Below, piece after piece: positions 35,788-45,900 of a DNA stretch of 64,000 nucleotides. Position numbers and translations under genes: made by a program. Under the pieces are notes generated by a model. The model saw only the letters and a program-made list of their open reading frames with translations. It was not told the origin of the DNA and ran no database searches. The stretch covers positions 64,288,100-64,352,099 of the forward strand of contig NW_026262712.1 of the NCBI RefSeq assembly GCF_021869535.1. Direction: 5' to 3'. Within the stretch, counting starts at the first letter, position 1; each line of letters begins with the position of its first letter. Source of the DNA: Mytilus californianus. Lineage: Eukaryota; Mollusca; Bivalvia; Mytilida; Mytilidae.

Positions 35788-36004
35788 CTTTAAGATAGTT
35801 TCAAATATAGTGGCGCCAGCTGTACCCCATTTATAGGCACTTTGTTCAACTAATCCTTCTACGTCTTTAAAAGGTAATGTTTCTTTTGTAACTGTTAAGA
35901 AAGCCACGAAATTACCACTATATGAGCCACCATTATGATGCAAAATAACCACCAGCAGCTCAGAAGTGTCCTTCCTGCTGAAGAAGCTGCGACATGTTCT
36001 CCAC
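35788..36004 (-). pseudogene. iGluR copy B, M3 and early S2 exon, with -1 frameshift
   Basis: The acceptor is ATTATTTCAG and the donor GTATTT. The exon begins by completing Gly, then GEHVAASSAGRTLLSCWWLF, CIIMVA. One base is missing at about 35924-35925 and the next frame continues SYSGNFVAFLTVTKETLPFK, DVEGLVEQ, KWGTAGATIFETILK. This covers the pore-side helix, the M3 gate and the S2 start with the ligand-contacting GT. The exon is 217 bp, whereas phase continuity requires 218. The signature SYTANLAAF of AMPA and kainate receptors is replaced by SYSGNFVAF. This may be a real inactivating deletion or a one-base assembly error. Confidence 0.8.
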
Positions 36005-36194
36005 CTGAAATAATGTTCTGTTTCTACCAGTAAGATAACAAAATACATCATTCTATTGCTATACATGTAATTAAAATATTACGATAAAATACTAATTAGA
36101 TATATGAAGATGGTTGTTGCTACCAAGAAGGACAACTCTTTACTTTTTCATATTAAAAAGTTTTGTATTGAAGATATAAAAATAGAAAACTTAC

Positions 36195-36516
36195 CTTGGC
36201 AAAATAATGCTCCATACATGTAAAAGAACGAATCAGAGAAATGATGCAGTCCTCTGATCTTCATTCTACCAGCAACGTTTCTGTAAAACGGGTTAAACTT
36301 TTCAAAAAGAAACAGAAAAAATGTCGTTATTGGAAGAGAAATCCCAATACAGATATAAACCATAGGATTTAATGGATCAAACAATTTTGTGGAGTACGAT
36401 GGATCTGGTTTTTTTATGATAATTCCTGATTTTTCGTAATAGTAAGGCAGTGTAAAATCTGATACTGTTTCTCTGTGTGCATCTATAGCTAGAGGTGCTG
36501 CTACTAAATCTATTTC
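36195..36516 (-). CDS. iGluR copy B, end of S1, M1 and pore exon
   Basis: A 322-bp exon with acceptor TGTTTTCCAG and donor GTAAGT. It encodes EIDLVAAPLAIDAHRETVSD, FTLPYYYEKSGIIIKKPD, the M1 helix (PMVYICIGISLPITTFFLFL) and, after a basic loop, HHFSDSFFYMYGALFCQ, the re-entrant pore loop corresponding to SFWF..GALLQQG. The Arg in AHRE is the conserved contact for the ligand alpha-carboxylate. The pore-loop Q/R/N-site neighbourhood (MYGALFCQGG) differs from classical AMPA receptors. The frame is intact. Confidence 0.85.
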
Positions 36517-37882
36517 CTGGAAAACATGTTTTAATTAAAGTTTTGTCTTTGGCAATTCATAAAAAAAAATTAATATAACACAAACAACAATTTTATAACT
36601 AGTGGCGCTGCAACTAAATCTACTGCCGCAGCAAACAGCAATTAAATGATCGTATAACCTTAATAACATTTGTTAGTACAATAGAGTGTGTTTGCACATT
36701 AACAAGATTGCATTTTTCTGTCTTGTCACCGTTAAGATAATAATCATTTTGGTTTTTTTCTATTTTTTTCTGATTGTTTTTCTCTTTATTTTTGAATCTG
36801 TATAGTTTATACATTGTAAATTGTCTCGGATTTCAAAGTTGCCAGCATTTGTTTAAAATGTACCAATCTAGACTTTTTTCAAATAAAAAACAAAAACATT
36901 GGTTTTTTACTTCCTTTTTTCAGCTGTGAGTCATGGTGAGAGAGCATAAGTACTATATATATAAAAAGCTTCAAATTGTATCGAACAGCTGATACATAAA
37001 TTTTGCAATTGAGTCATGCGACATATCTAATTTATCGATACTCGCATTGTTTTGCTGTCCTCATTATGATCTAAGTAATAGTTATTCTTTGTTTTTCAGT
37101 TAAGCTCTCGCGAAGATTTTACAATTTTGGATCAAAGTCATACATTTTGATGTAAGGGGAAAGTTCGAGTCAATGTTATTATTGACCGATACGATATGTC
37201 TATCTCTCAACTCACGAGCGACATGTTTTCGCAGTCTTAGATCTTTATATACCAGAACAGTCGTTCAATCTGTAATTTTACCGATTGTGACATTTAGACA
37301 GTGTGGATTCGCATGGCGGGTGATGCATGCATAGTAGGAGACGCTTACCCTGTCGACGCAACCGGTCTCGCTTCTTTTGAAGTTCACGTAATTTCCCTCA
37401 GCTTTTATTTGTTACCATGAATAGCTCTTTAAGTGTTTCGGTACGTATACACCTCGGCTTTTTAATAGTTGGCTTTAAGCGTTACTGGTGAAGGTAAATC
37501 CGAAAAAGCGCTTCGAACGCATAAATAAAAGAGTTGTTTTCACTTTTTGAGGGGAGTTTAGAACTTGGTTCCGGTAACAATTCATTATTTCAATTATTCA
37601 GAAACACCAGAGATTTTAGAGGAATAAAAACTAGTATGATAAATTGCGTTTTGCAAGTTAAGACTTGGAAATTTGAAAATCACAAAACATGAAATAGTAA
37701 ACATTCAAGTCCAGAAAGCTGAAAATCACTAAATAAGACAGGAAGTTTTCACTTTTTAGAAATTTTGTGTTGACGAATGCAACTTGTTGCTTCACAAACC
37801 ATTCTCCCTCCCTCAATCTATATTATGTCCTTATATTGTTTTGATTCTATCAAAGTATATTGTGTTAAATACTCATACTCAC
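36517..37882. other. Intron of copy B with a family E repeat
   Basis: 37425-37530 contains GGCTTTAAGCGTTACTGGTG, AAGGTAAATCCGAAAAAGCG and CTTCGAACGCATAAATAAAA. A relative is at 48190-48295 (GTTCCTGGTGAAGGTTAATC, AGAAAAACGCTTTGGACGCA). The rest is AT-rich with no exon. Confidence 0.45.
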
Positions 37883-37973
37883 TCGTCGTTGTAATTGTCC
37901 AAACAAACCATTCCAAGTGTTATTGCCAGATGCCACGCCCCATTTTCCATCAGGTGGCGATATCAATTCATAG
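37883..37973 (-). CDS. iGluR copy B, S1 exon (YELISPPDGKWG)
   Basis: A 91-bp exon with acceptor TTCTGTAG and donor GTGAGT. With the two bases carried over it reads TYELISPPDGKWGVASGNNT, then WNGLFGQLQRR, and joins in phase 0 to EIDLVAAPL. The 37973 end lies only about 260 bp from the gypsy element, and the preceding exon lies on its other side. The homologue in copy A is 11384-11474. Confidence 0.85.
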
Positions 37974-38226
37974 CTACAGAATATGAATGGGATTGGCATA
38001 CAAGCTAATTATTTTTTTTTCACATTTTTAACGCAGTTTACCTCTTTCTTTTCATTTTGCTTTGTTTTTGAAAATTTTTCAATGCTAAAAATCAAGTTGT
38101 GAGACAGATTTGTGATAAGCTTTAAATTAATACCTTAAATTCATGTTATCTTATCGAATGAAGTGTACATTTTTCGACAATTAAAGTTCTTTGAAACAAT
38201 TCTAGATTGATTCAGTCCGATTGAAT

Positions 38227-38230
38227 ATTC
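38227..38230. repeat. Target-site duplication, left (ATTC)
   Basis: ATTC directly before the LTR terminus TGTGAAC; the same four bases follow the other end at 47600-47603. Four-base duplications are usual for Ty3/gypsy integrases. Confidence 0.7.
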
Positions 38231-38284
38231 TGTGAACGTGGAATAGTTCGTTTTGGTTTGTTTGTTGGTATATGGCTATAATAG

Positions 38285-38353
38285 CTGGAATGAAAAACCA
38301 ATTCTTTGTAAAATAATAGATCTTTATTAATTGCTGGTCAGTGTTCAAGTGAC
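38285..38353 (-). repeat. 69-bp direct repeat in the LTR, copy 2
   Basis: Identical by eye to 39455-39523, 1170 bp away. It contains an AATAAA poly(A) signal and ends 54 bp before the LTR terminus. Confidence 0.85.
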
Positions 38354-39454
38354 TTACATGATAACAATACATAATAAGTTCATACATATATAATTGAAAT
38401 AAACAATAATCATTTAAATTGAATGCAGAATAATATAACGATGGAACATATATATTCGCATTATAAAACAATTAAGATAAAATGGGGGAGCTAACTAGCT
38501 CAATTAAATTATTGTGCTGATGCCAAATAATGTCAACATGAGTGAGACAAGGGCCTCTTTTTGAATTTTGATAAGTGTTGCCATGGTAACCAAATTATTT
38601 ACTTTAACACTAAGTTAAATTAATGAAGTGTAAACAGAACATAATTACTTTAAACATAAGAGTATAAAAACATAATACTTATATACAACAATGGAATCTG
38701 AACAATAAAAATGTATATGGCTACAAGGAGAGAATTGCGCTTTATTTTCATTTCTAGTTCTGACTTTAAAACAAACATTTATACATGATTCGAATACATA
38801 CTTAAACTGTCTTAATTACTAAATCAATATACACAACTCTGGTTGTTACCTTTTAGCCTTCATGGTGAATAAAATGCACATTCTTAATTTTGCATTTGAC
38901 GCAGTGTTTATTTTATTCTTAAAAGTGGAGATAACTCTGTTAAATACAGCTTAATACCGCTATGTTTTTCAACATAAAAAATGGAATGAAACGTACCATA
39001 ACTACTTGCGCTTTATGATCAGATTCAAATTAACTACTAAATAACTCAATAAAAATACCGACGCTAAATAATATTTACACGATAAAGCAAATGACTAAAA
39101 TAAGTAAGTCTTTTTCTTTCAAATACTTAAACATTATGAAATATCAAAATATGTGACAAAGTCGCGTTATTTAAACATTGCAATTATCTAATTATTAAAA
39201 AGAAGGATAAAATGCTAAATTCAATAATAGGAAACATAAAGACTTTGTCTCTAAAACATGACTATTTACATTAGAAAATTCTGTAATTGTAAAAATACTT
39301 TTAACTTCAAATAAGCTGTTACGACTGCATCTATACCCTTTTTAGTTTATAATATCTTAACATCTAGAGAATTATCATTTAAAATATCAATGCATAAAAC
39401 ATGAAAATATTCATTTTAAAAATATCAACTTATAAAACTTAAAGTTACACTCAC

Positions 39455-39523
39455 CTGGAATGAAAAACCAATTCTTTGTAAAATAATAGATCTTTATTAA
39501 TTGCTGGTCAGTGTTCAAGTGAC
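39455..39523 (-). repeat. 69-bp direct repeat in the LTR, copy 1
   Basis: Identical by eye to 38285-38353. In element sense it ends TTCATTCCAG and the next bases are GTGAGT, giving CAG|GTGAGT, an ideal 5' splice site. Confidence 0.85.
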
Positions 39524-39850
39524 CACAATTTCATAAAATACAAATTTTGTTTCATTCCCATGTGAGGCCCAATTAGGTAAAATAATTATATACACAAAGG
39601 AAAATATCTCATAAACCCTGTCACTGGCCCCATGTCACCTAAGAGCTAAAATCTATGATAGCGTGGTCTTAATCCGGACATGCTAATCCAACATATAGTC
39701 AAAGGTTACATAATATTTGCTATCGCTAATAGATAATATAATAAACTCTACTTTCCAGCTTTTGTAAATCTTTTGTAGAAAATGTCAAATAATAGCTATT
39801 TTAATTCTTTGTCTAATTCTGGTATTTTACATAATCTCTTTTAAAATTAA

Positions 39851-39858
39851 CTTATATA
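39851..39858 (-). promoter_or_regulatory. TATA-like box in the 3' LTR
   Basis: TATATAAG in element sense, about 130 bp into the LTR, a plausible U3 core promoter. The same box is kept at 47462-47469, exactly at the edge of the truncated 5' LTR. Confidence 0.4.
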
Positions 39859-40278
39859 TTTGGGTGACATGACGACAGTGAAATTCTTTTTATTTATAAA
39901 ATAAATTAAAACTCATTTCTATAAAAACTATAGTAAAAATATGTAAAAGATCTATAAGAAAAGTGATGGTGCATTTTTCCCTATCACAAATATCCCCGTC
40001 ATTAAAGATTCTTTGTCCTCAAAGAACATAAGAAATAAAGTATAAAGTATCCAAATATTTAAAAGTTTCCCTCTGGGATCAAGTCAACATACACTTCTGA
40101 AATACATATTTGCAACAAGTCACATGAATACAATAGGATATTGTGCCCTTTTTCAGCATACAATTCGAATATAAATGTTTTATGTCACACAATGTAAAAT
40201 TTGATTAAAGAGGTATATCTTTGAAAGAATTGTATCATACCAGTGTTCATATTGAGGCAATTCACATTACTATGGCAA

Positions 40279-42780
40279 TCAATAAACAACCTTGAAAAAA
40301 TTGTTGTGTACAACTAAAATGTATGATGTGAATGGTGATTTAAAAATGTTTCTCAACATTTTTGCTTTAATTGGATTGACTGTAAATGTGTCAGGTACCT
40401 TGATTTGTTGTTTTGTGTGAACATTGACTATGCTTAAGCCTGACATTTCAACATGTAGTTTTTTATAAAAAGTACCAGATATTCTCATGTTTGTTATGTT
40501 ATTTGGTGTTGCAATATCCCAATCTGATGGACATAAAGGTAAATTAACAACTGGTATTGTCAAGCATGTTAAACCATTGCTGATTTCAAGTATGATTTTA
40601 GTGTGATGTCTTGTGCATACTTGTTTATATAAGTAATGCAATACTCCAACAAATGAGATAATTGTGATTGCTGACAACACTATTGATGGCCACTGATTTA
40701 ACTGTGGTGATAATAATGAATAATAATTTTGAGTTGTTGATATAGGTGATTGCATGTAATGAAATGTTGGTGGTGTTTGTGGTGTCACAAATGCAGCTGA
40801 TGATGGAGCTTTTTGTAACAGTATAAGTGCTGTTGTCAATGCACGAACTTTGTTAAATAGTACAATGCAAGCAATCGTCAAAAGTATTGATAACACAAGA
40901 GATATTAGTGAGATCATCTCATTTGTGTTTGGCCAAGAATCGTCGATATCAATTTCACCATCAAGTAATGGTTCTGACAATGAGGTAAATATTTTTCTGT
41001 CTGCCTTTGCTGCTTTTGCTATTCTTTTCAGGCTTAAGTGTAAATTATTGTCTTGTGCAATGACTGAGTTAAATGTATGGTTATAAAAATGAAGGTTGGG
41101 AAGTGTAATGTCTGCTGGGTCTGTAAAAGTTGTGTCACCTAATATCGAATTATAAGTTTCGGATGAGAAAAAGTGTTGAATAAGTGCTAAATTTACTGGA
41201 TGTACTATAGTCATTGTACTTGTATTGTTATCGCACAATCCTATTTTTGCAGGTATAAATAACGAATCTGTTTTTACAGAACAAAGACATGGAACATGTA
41301 TAATACAAAAGGAACATCCTTTTTCAATTTTATGACCTGATGGACAGTCAAAAGCAAGTGTTTTGGTTTTGTATACAAGTAAACTTGTGTCAGTTATTTC
41401 TATGACTGCTGGCTGTATGATATTTGTAAGGAATCGGAAATTGCAATTTGAATGTACGCTTTCTTTGTCATTGAACAGTAGTGCAAAGGAACAACTTGGT
41501 GAAACAGATGAAAGTAAAGGAAAAGTTTTTGTGCAGTACAGTGTATCTATTCCTGAACATGTTTTTACAAATTCATCTGATAATTCTGCATACTGTCTGT
41601 TATCAGATGTAATTACTAAGTACTGTGGGAGATCTAATAATTGAGTTGCGTGATTGCTGGTTGTATTTATAGGTACAGGGTATGAGTTTATTTTGTATAG
41701 AGTGAGTGGATTCACAAATGTAGTAATTGGAAATTTGATGCTAATGAATAAATTTTTGTGATGTCTAGTATATAAAATATTAGCTTGTGAATAATAATAT
41801 GATGGGTTCACATTATTTAAGTAAAAACCTTTGAATTTGTCATTTAAGATAGATTGAATATGCTGAATTGTACGTTTGAGATTTTGTGGTGAAATTAAAA
41901 ATGGTGATAATTTGCCTTTAACTAACTCATGGACAGCTATTTTGAGTTCTTCTAGATACTTATTAATTTCAGCTGTTTCATTCATTTGTTTGAGTAAAAA
42001 TTTTGACAATTTGATGCTTAGTTTCTCAAATTGTGAGATGAATTTTGCAGTTTCTTTAGTGATATTTTGAATACCTTCATAATTGTTTTTTATACCAACT
42101 ATGATATTATCAAATCTCTTATTTGTTTTTGACATATATGATGATAACAATTTATCGTGATGTGTAATATCTTTTGCAAATTCATTATTTCTTCTGATTA
42201 AAATGTTTACATGTTTTGCTAATCTATTTACATCCTCAGTAGTTGCTGTGCCAAATAAAGATTTGGAAATTGAACCAATAAAGTCAAATAGTCCACGCTT
42301 TAGTCTAGATTCTGTATTGGATTTGTCTTCAATATCAATATGTGGAATAAGTTTATGAATAACCTCGACTGTGTGATTCACATTTGATGATACTTGAGTT
42401 CTAATTGCAGTAAGTTGTGATAAGACTTGGTTTAAAATGTAACAATGTTGATGTGTAATATCACATTGTTCAAAGTGATCATCAGTTTGTTTGCTAGGAA
42501 GGGGAATCTTGAAAGTGTGAAGCCAATTTTCACGACCCGAAAGTAAATTTGGTTGTCTCTCAAACACTACTCCATAATTGATACGTTGTATCTGGTGCAC
42601 CTTGTCAGCTGACACACATATCATTATCCACAACCATATAAAAATCCTGGCAAGACTTATAACTCCTATAGAAAACAAAGAAAAAGGAAATTGATAGAAT
42701 GTGAAATGTTTGTTGGGTAAGAGGTTGCATGCCTCTTTTAGCACTAAGTAACATGAGCATAGGCTCATAATTTTTAACAA
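40279..42780 (-). CDS. env: Env glycoprotein of baculovirus-F/errantivirus type
   Basis: 833 residues, uninterrupted. A hydrophobic stretch at about 41-57 ends MICVSA and serves as the likely signal peptide. The furin-type site RLKR is at 159-162, followed at once by the fusion peptide GLFDFIGSISKSLFGTAT (163-180), a hallmark of the Baculo_F family (PF12259). A long helical, coiled-coil-prone region spans about 180-290, then a Cys-rich ectodomain (about 408-516). The first transmembrane helix is at about 622-643 and a Gln/Pro/Ser/Thr-rich segment at 655-697. A second hydrophobic segment (about 698-718) precedes a 115-residue C-terminal domain I do not recognise. Family Envs drive membrane fusion. 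The second hydrophobic segment and the extra domain are unusual. A strong splice acceptor lies inside the first codons (see 42666). Confidence 0.85.
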   Translation of the reverse strand: MLKIMSLCSCYLVLKEACNLLPNKHFTFYQFPFSLFSIGVISLARIFIWLWIMICVSADKVHQIQRINYGVVFERQPNLLSGRENWLHTFKIPLPSKQTDDHFEQCDITHQHCYILNQVLSQLTAIRTQVSSNVNHTVEVIHKLIPHIDIEDKSNTESRLKRGLFDFIGSISKSLFGTATTEDVNRLAKHVNILIRRNNEFAKDITHHDKLLSSYMSKTNKRFDNIIVGIKNNYEGIQNITKETAKFISQFEKLSIKLSKFLLKQMNETAEINKYLEELKIAVHELVKGKLSPFLISPQNLKRTIQHIQSILNDKFKGFYLNNVNPSYYYSQANILYTRHHKNLFISIKFPITTFVNPLTLYKINSYPVPINTTSNHATQLLDLPQYLVITSDNRQYAELSDEFVKTCSGIDTLYCTKTFPLLSSVSPSCSFALLFNDKESVHSNCNFRFLTNIIQPAVIEITDTSLLVYKTKTLAFDCPSGHKIEKGCSFCIIHVPCLCSVKTDSLFIPAKIGLCDNNTSTMTIVHPVNLALIQHFFSSETYNSILGDTTFTDPADITLPNLHFYNHTFNSVIAQDNNLHLSLKRIAKAAKADRKIFTSLSEPLLDGEIDIDDSWPNTNEMISLISLVLSILLTIACIVLFNKVRALTTALILLQKAPSSAAFVTPQTPPTFHYMQSPISTTQNYYSLLSPQLNQWPSIVLSAITIISFVGVLHYLYKQVCTRHHTKIILEISNGLTCLTIPVVNLPLCPSDWDIATPNNITNMRISGTFYKKLHVEMSGLSIVNVHTKQQIKVPDTFTVNPIKAKMLRNIFKSPFTSYILVVHNNFFKVVY
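42665..42692 (-). promoter_or_regulatory. Candidate splice acceptor for a subgenomic env mRNA
   Basis: On the minus strand a pyrimidine tract (TTTCCTTTTTCTTTGTTTTC) leads to TATAG, with AG at 42667-42666. It falls between the first Met of the env frame and the signal-peptide-like segment. In insect errantiviruses env is made from a spliced mRNA; a similar use here is inference. Confidence 0.4.
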
Positions 42781-42995
42781 ACATTACACAGAAAGCAAAG
42801 AAAGAATTTTATAGTAAGAGTGTTCAGTTATGCCAACATCCTCATATAATGTTTCACAGATAGATAGGTGACCAATGTATGAAGTTTTAGATATATATGT
42901 AAAATTGTAAAAATCCACTACCATAAAAGTTATATATATATATATGTAATAATCTATCTCATGAAAGTCAAATGGAAGAAAAAATTTCAAAATTG

Positions 42996-45900
42996 CTATA
43001 CAAAACATGGATTCCTTTGTGGGCGTTTGCGTCTTCTCCCCTGTTGTGTTTTTGTAGCATGGAAGTTATTGATAATGTCATCACTTAAATCTTTGGCAAG
43101 TTGCCATGTAAGTCCTCTGTAACCTTTCCACTTTATTAAATATTGTTTTTGACCGTCAATTGTCCTTGACCTAATAATTCTTTCTATTGGGTACTCCTGG
43201 TCATCATTTTGATCCTTTGGATCTGCATCATTGTCATCATCATCAACAATAGGTGCTTGTTGTGCCTTCTGTTGAGGTTGTACTTGTGGCTGAACTGGCA
43301 TTGGTAAATCTGGACGAGGCACATCCGTGGGAGGTGCATTTAAATTTTGTCTGTGATCAGGTGGGTGGTATAGTTTTAGCCTGTTTGCATTGATCATACT
43401 TTTGAGTAATTTATGGTCGCTACATCTGCGCAATTTGTATGTGTAATTCGAACCTTTGTCAACAATGTAGAATGGTCCATCTTGTTTCTTGTAAAGTTTG
43501 GAAGAATATCCAACTGGTACTTTTGGAGTAAATACTAAAACTTGGTCGTTTACTTCAAATTTTGGCAATTCTGTACGTTTGTCATAATTTGTTTTCTGCT
43601 TTTGTTGAGCATGGTTTAAGTTTTCTGTAGCTATTGCCTTAGCTATTTTCAAGTTGTCCAATATATTATCAATATGTGTTTTCAGGTTTTTGTTAAGATC
43701 TTCCCTTGGGATAAGGTTGACATCAAAAGGAAGGTTCATGTCTTTGCCAAAAACAAGATAGAATGGAGAGTACTCTGAAGAAGCAGATGGAGTCATGCGA
43801 AAAGCCATTAGAATACCAGGCAGTAGTTCTGGCCAGTTTGACTGTTGTTCATTAATGACAGTTCTAATGCATTGTATGATGGTTTTGTTGGTACGCTCAG
43901 CAATTGAATTTGTTTGAGGATGGTAAGAGCTTGTAAAGGAATGTTTGACATTAAAAATGTGGTTAACTGCTGCAACAAGCTTGCTCATGAATCCTTGACC
44001 ACGATCTGTACAGATTGATACTGGGCTTCCAAATCTTGTAAATATCTCTTTGTGCAATACAGAGGCAATTTCTGCTGCACTTTCTGACTTAACTGGAAAA
44101 CATTCTACCCATTTACTGAAGGAATCTACTATGATTAAGATGAAGCGATGTCCTTCGCTTGTCTCTCTCTTAAAAGGACCAATAAAGTCCATGTGCCATC
44201 GAGCAAATGTATCTGTAATTGGCATTGGTGTCATTGGAACTCTTTTGGAATGTGGTGGATATTTTGCTTTTTGACATGGTTCGCAACCTTTAATGTACTC
44301 TGTTACTACTTGGTACATGCGTGGAAAATAGTACTTTTCTTGAATAGACTGGTATGTCCGATCAAAACCAAAGTGTCCGTGATCATGGTATGCCTTCATT
44401 AGATCATTTCTAAGTGTACGTGGCAATGCAAGTTGTTTAATGAACCTTTTGATTTTTCTTAAACCTTTTTGTCTTGGTTGGTACTGATGATACAGGACAT
44501 CATCTTGCATGATATATTGGCTTGCCTCTAGGACAACCTTTTGTGCTATTTTCTTGTCATCTGGTAGTGTGTTGTTTTTAACATATTCATATATGAGACT
44601 AAAATCTGGACATTCACTCTGAAGTTTGCCTATTTCTATGGGTATGATATCAGATGTTGTTAATTCTGCAACTAAAGGTGATGTGCTTTGAGGCTGATCA
44701 GAATAGACAAAAGTAACTTCAAGAAAAGGATTTTCAGATTGGTCAATAGCATGAATTGAAGGTATGACATCTTCAGGTTCAGAAATATCAGATTCTTTTG
44801 TGACTGGATATTCACGTCTAGAAAGACAATCAGCAACGACATTTGTTTTACCTTGTCTGTATAAAATTTCCATGTCATAACCTTGTAACAAAACTGACCA
44901 TCTGGCCAAGCGACCAGTAGATTGTTTGATGTTGTTCAGAAATTTTAGAGCATTGTGATCTGTATACACTTTAAAATGTTTGTATGCTAGGTAAACATGA
45001 TATGTTTTGACACCTTCCAATATAGCTAGACATTCATGCTCACTAGCTGACCATTTCCTCTCTGCTTCCGTTAAACTTCGACCACCATAAGCTATAACTT
45101 TTTCTTGGCCTTCAGAATCTAATTGAGCAAGAAAATAACCAATAGCTGTGCCGCTGGCATCAGTGGTAAGAATAAAGTCTTTCGACATGTCAGGATAAGC
45201 AAGAATAGGAGATGAAATCAGAGTCTTCTTGAGTTTATCAAAAGCAACTTGACAATCCTCTGTCCATTCAAAAGGTACATTGTCCTTAGTCAGATTATGC
45301 AATGGACCTGCAATATGGCTATATCCTTGAACAAATTTTCTGTAATAGTTACAGAGACCTAAGAAACTTCTGACCTGTTTTTCAGTTTTAGGCACAGGAA
45401 AAGATTCTACAGTTTCAATTTTAGATTTGTCAACTTCAACACCTTTCTTAGAAACTTTATGGCCTAGATAAATGACTTCTTTTCGTGCAAACTGACATTT
45501 GCTTGGTTTAAGTGTGAGATTTGCAGCTTTCAATCTGTCAAAAACAAGCTGAAGATGTTTTAAATGTTCTTCAAATGTTCTGCTAAAGACAAGTATGTCA
45601 TCTACATAGACTAGAGCAATCTGGTAATTGAGACGATGAAGAACCTGAGTCAAAAGATGTTGAAAAGAAGATGGTGCTGCTGATAAACCAAAAGGAAGCC
45701 TTTTCCACTGATAAACTCCACTAGGAGTGACAAAAGCAGATTTATGAGCCGTGGCTGGGTCTAACTGACATTGCCAATATCCGGACAAAAGATCTAAAGT
45801 TGTGAATATCTGCGCTTGTGAGCGCCCTAAGGAGTCAAGAACATCCTCAATGCGAGGCAAAGGAAAAAACTTGGGACGTGACACCTTATTAAGGGAGCGA

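Larger units (their letters stand above)
38231..39988 (-). repeat. 3' LTR of the gypsy element (about 1.76 kb)
   Basis: It starts TGTGATAGGG and ends CGTTCACA (element sense), with a TGTGA/TCACA inverted terminus. A TATATAAG box lies about 130 bp from its start (plus 39851-39858). A 69-bp direct repeat lies at 39455-39523 and 38285-38353; each copy contains AATAAA (plus TTTATT at 39493-39498 and 38323-38328). The first repeat is followed by GTGAGT, a consensus splice donor. The minus-sense sequence between them is AT-rich and non-coding. An LTR of this size is long for the group. Confidence 0.75.

Noticed and set aside
38139..38145. ATTCA followed by TG as an alternative left LTR boundary with a 5-bp duplication
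   Set aside because: The boundary at 38231 gives a matching ATTC duplication together with a perfect TGTGA/TCACA terminal inverse, which is a better fit to both LTR ends.
42784..43008. 74-residue minus-strand frame between pol and env
   Set aside because: It overlaps the end of pol in another frame and contains a low-complexity IYIYIYIT tract from a TA repeat. No domain.
44148..44402. Cys/Trp-rich plus-strand frame as a small peptide gene
   Set aside because: It is antisense to the pol integrase region; composition follows from the conserved frame on the other strand.
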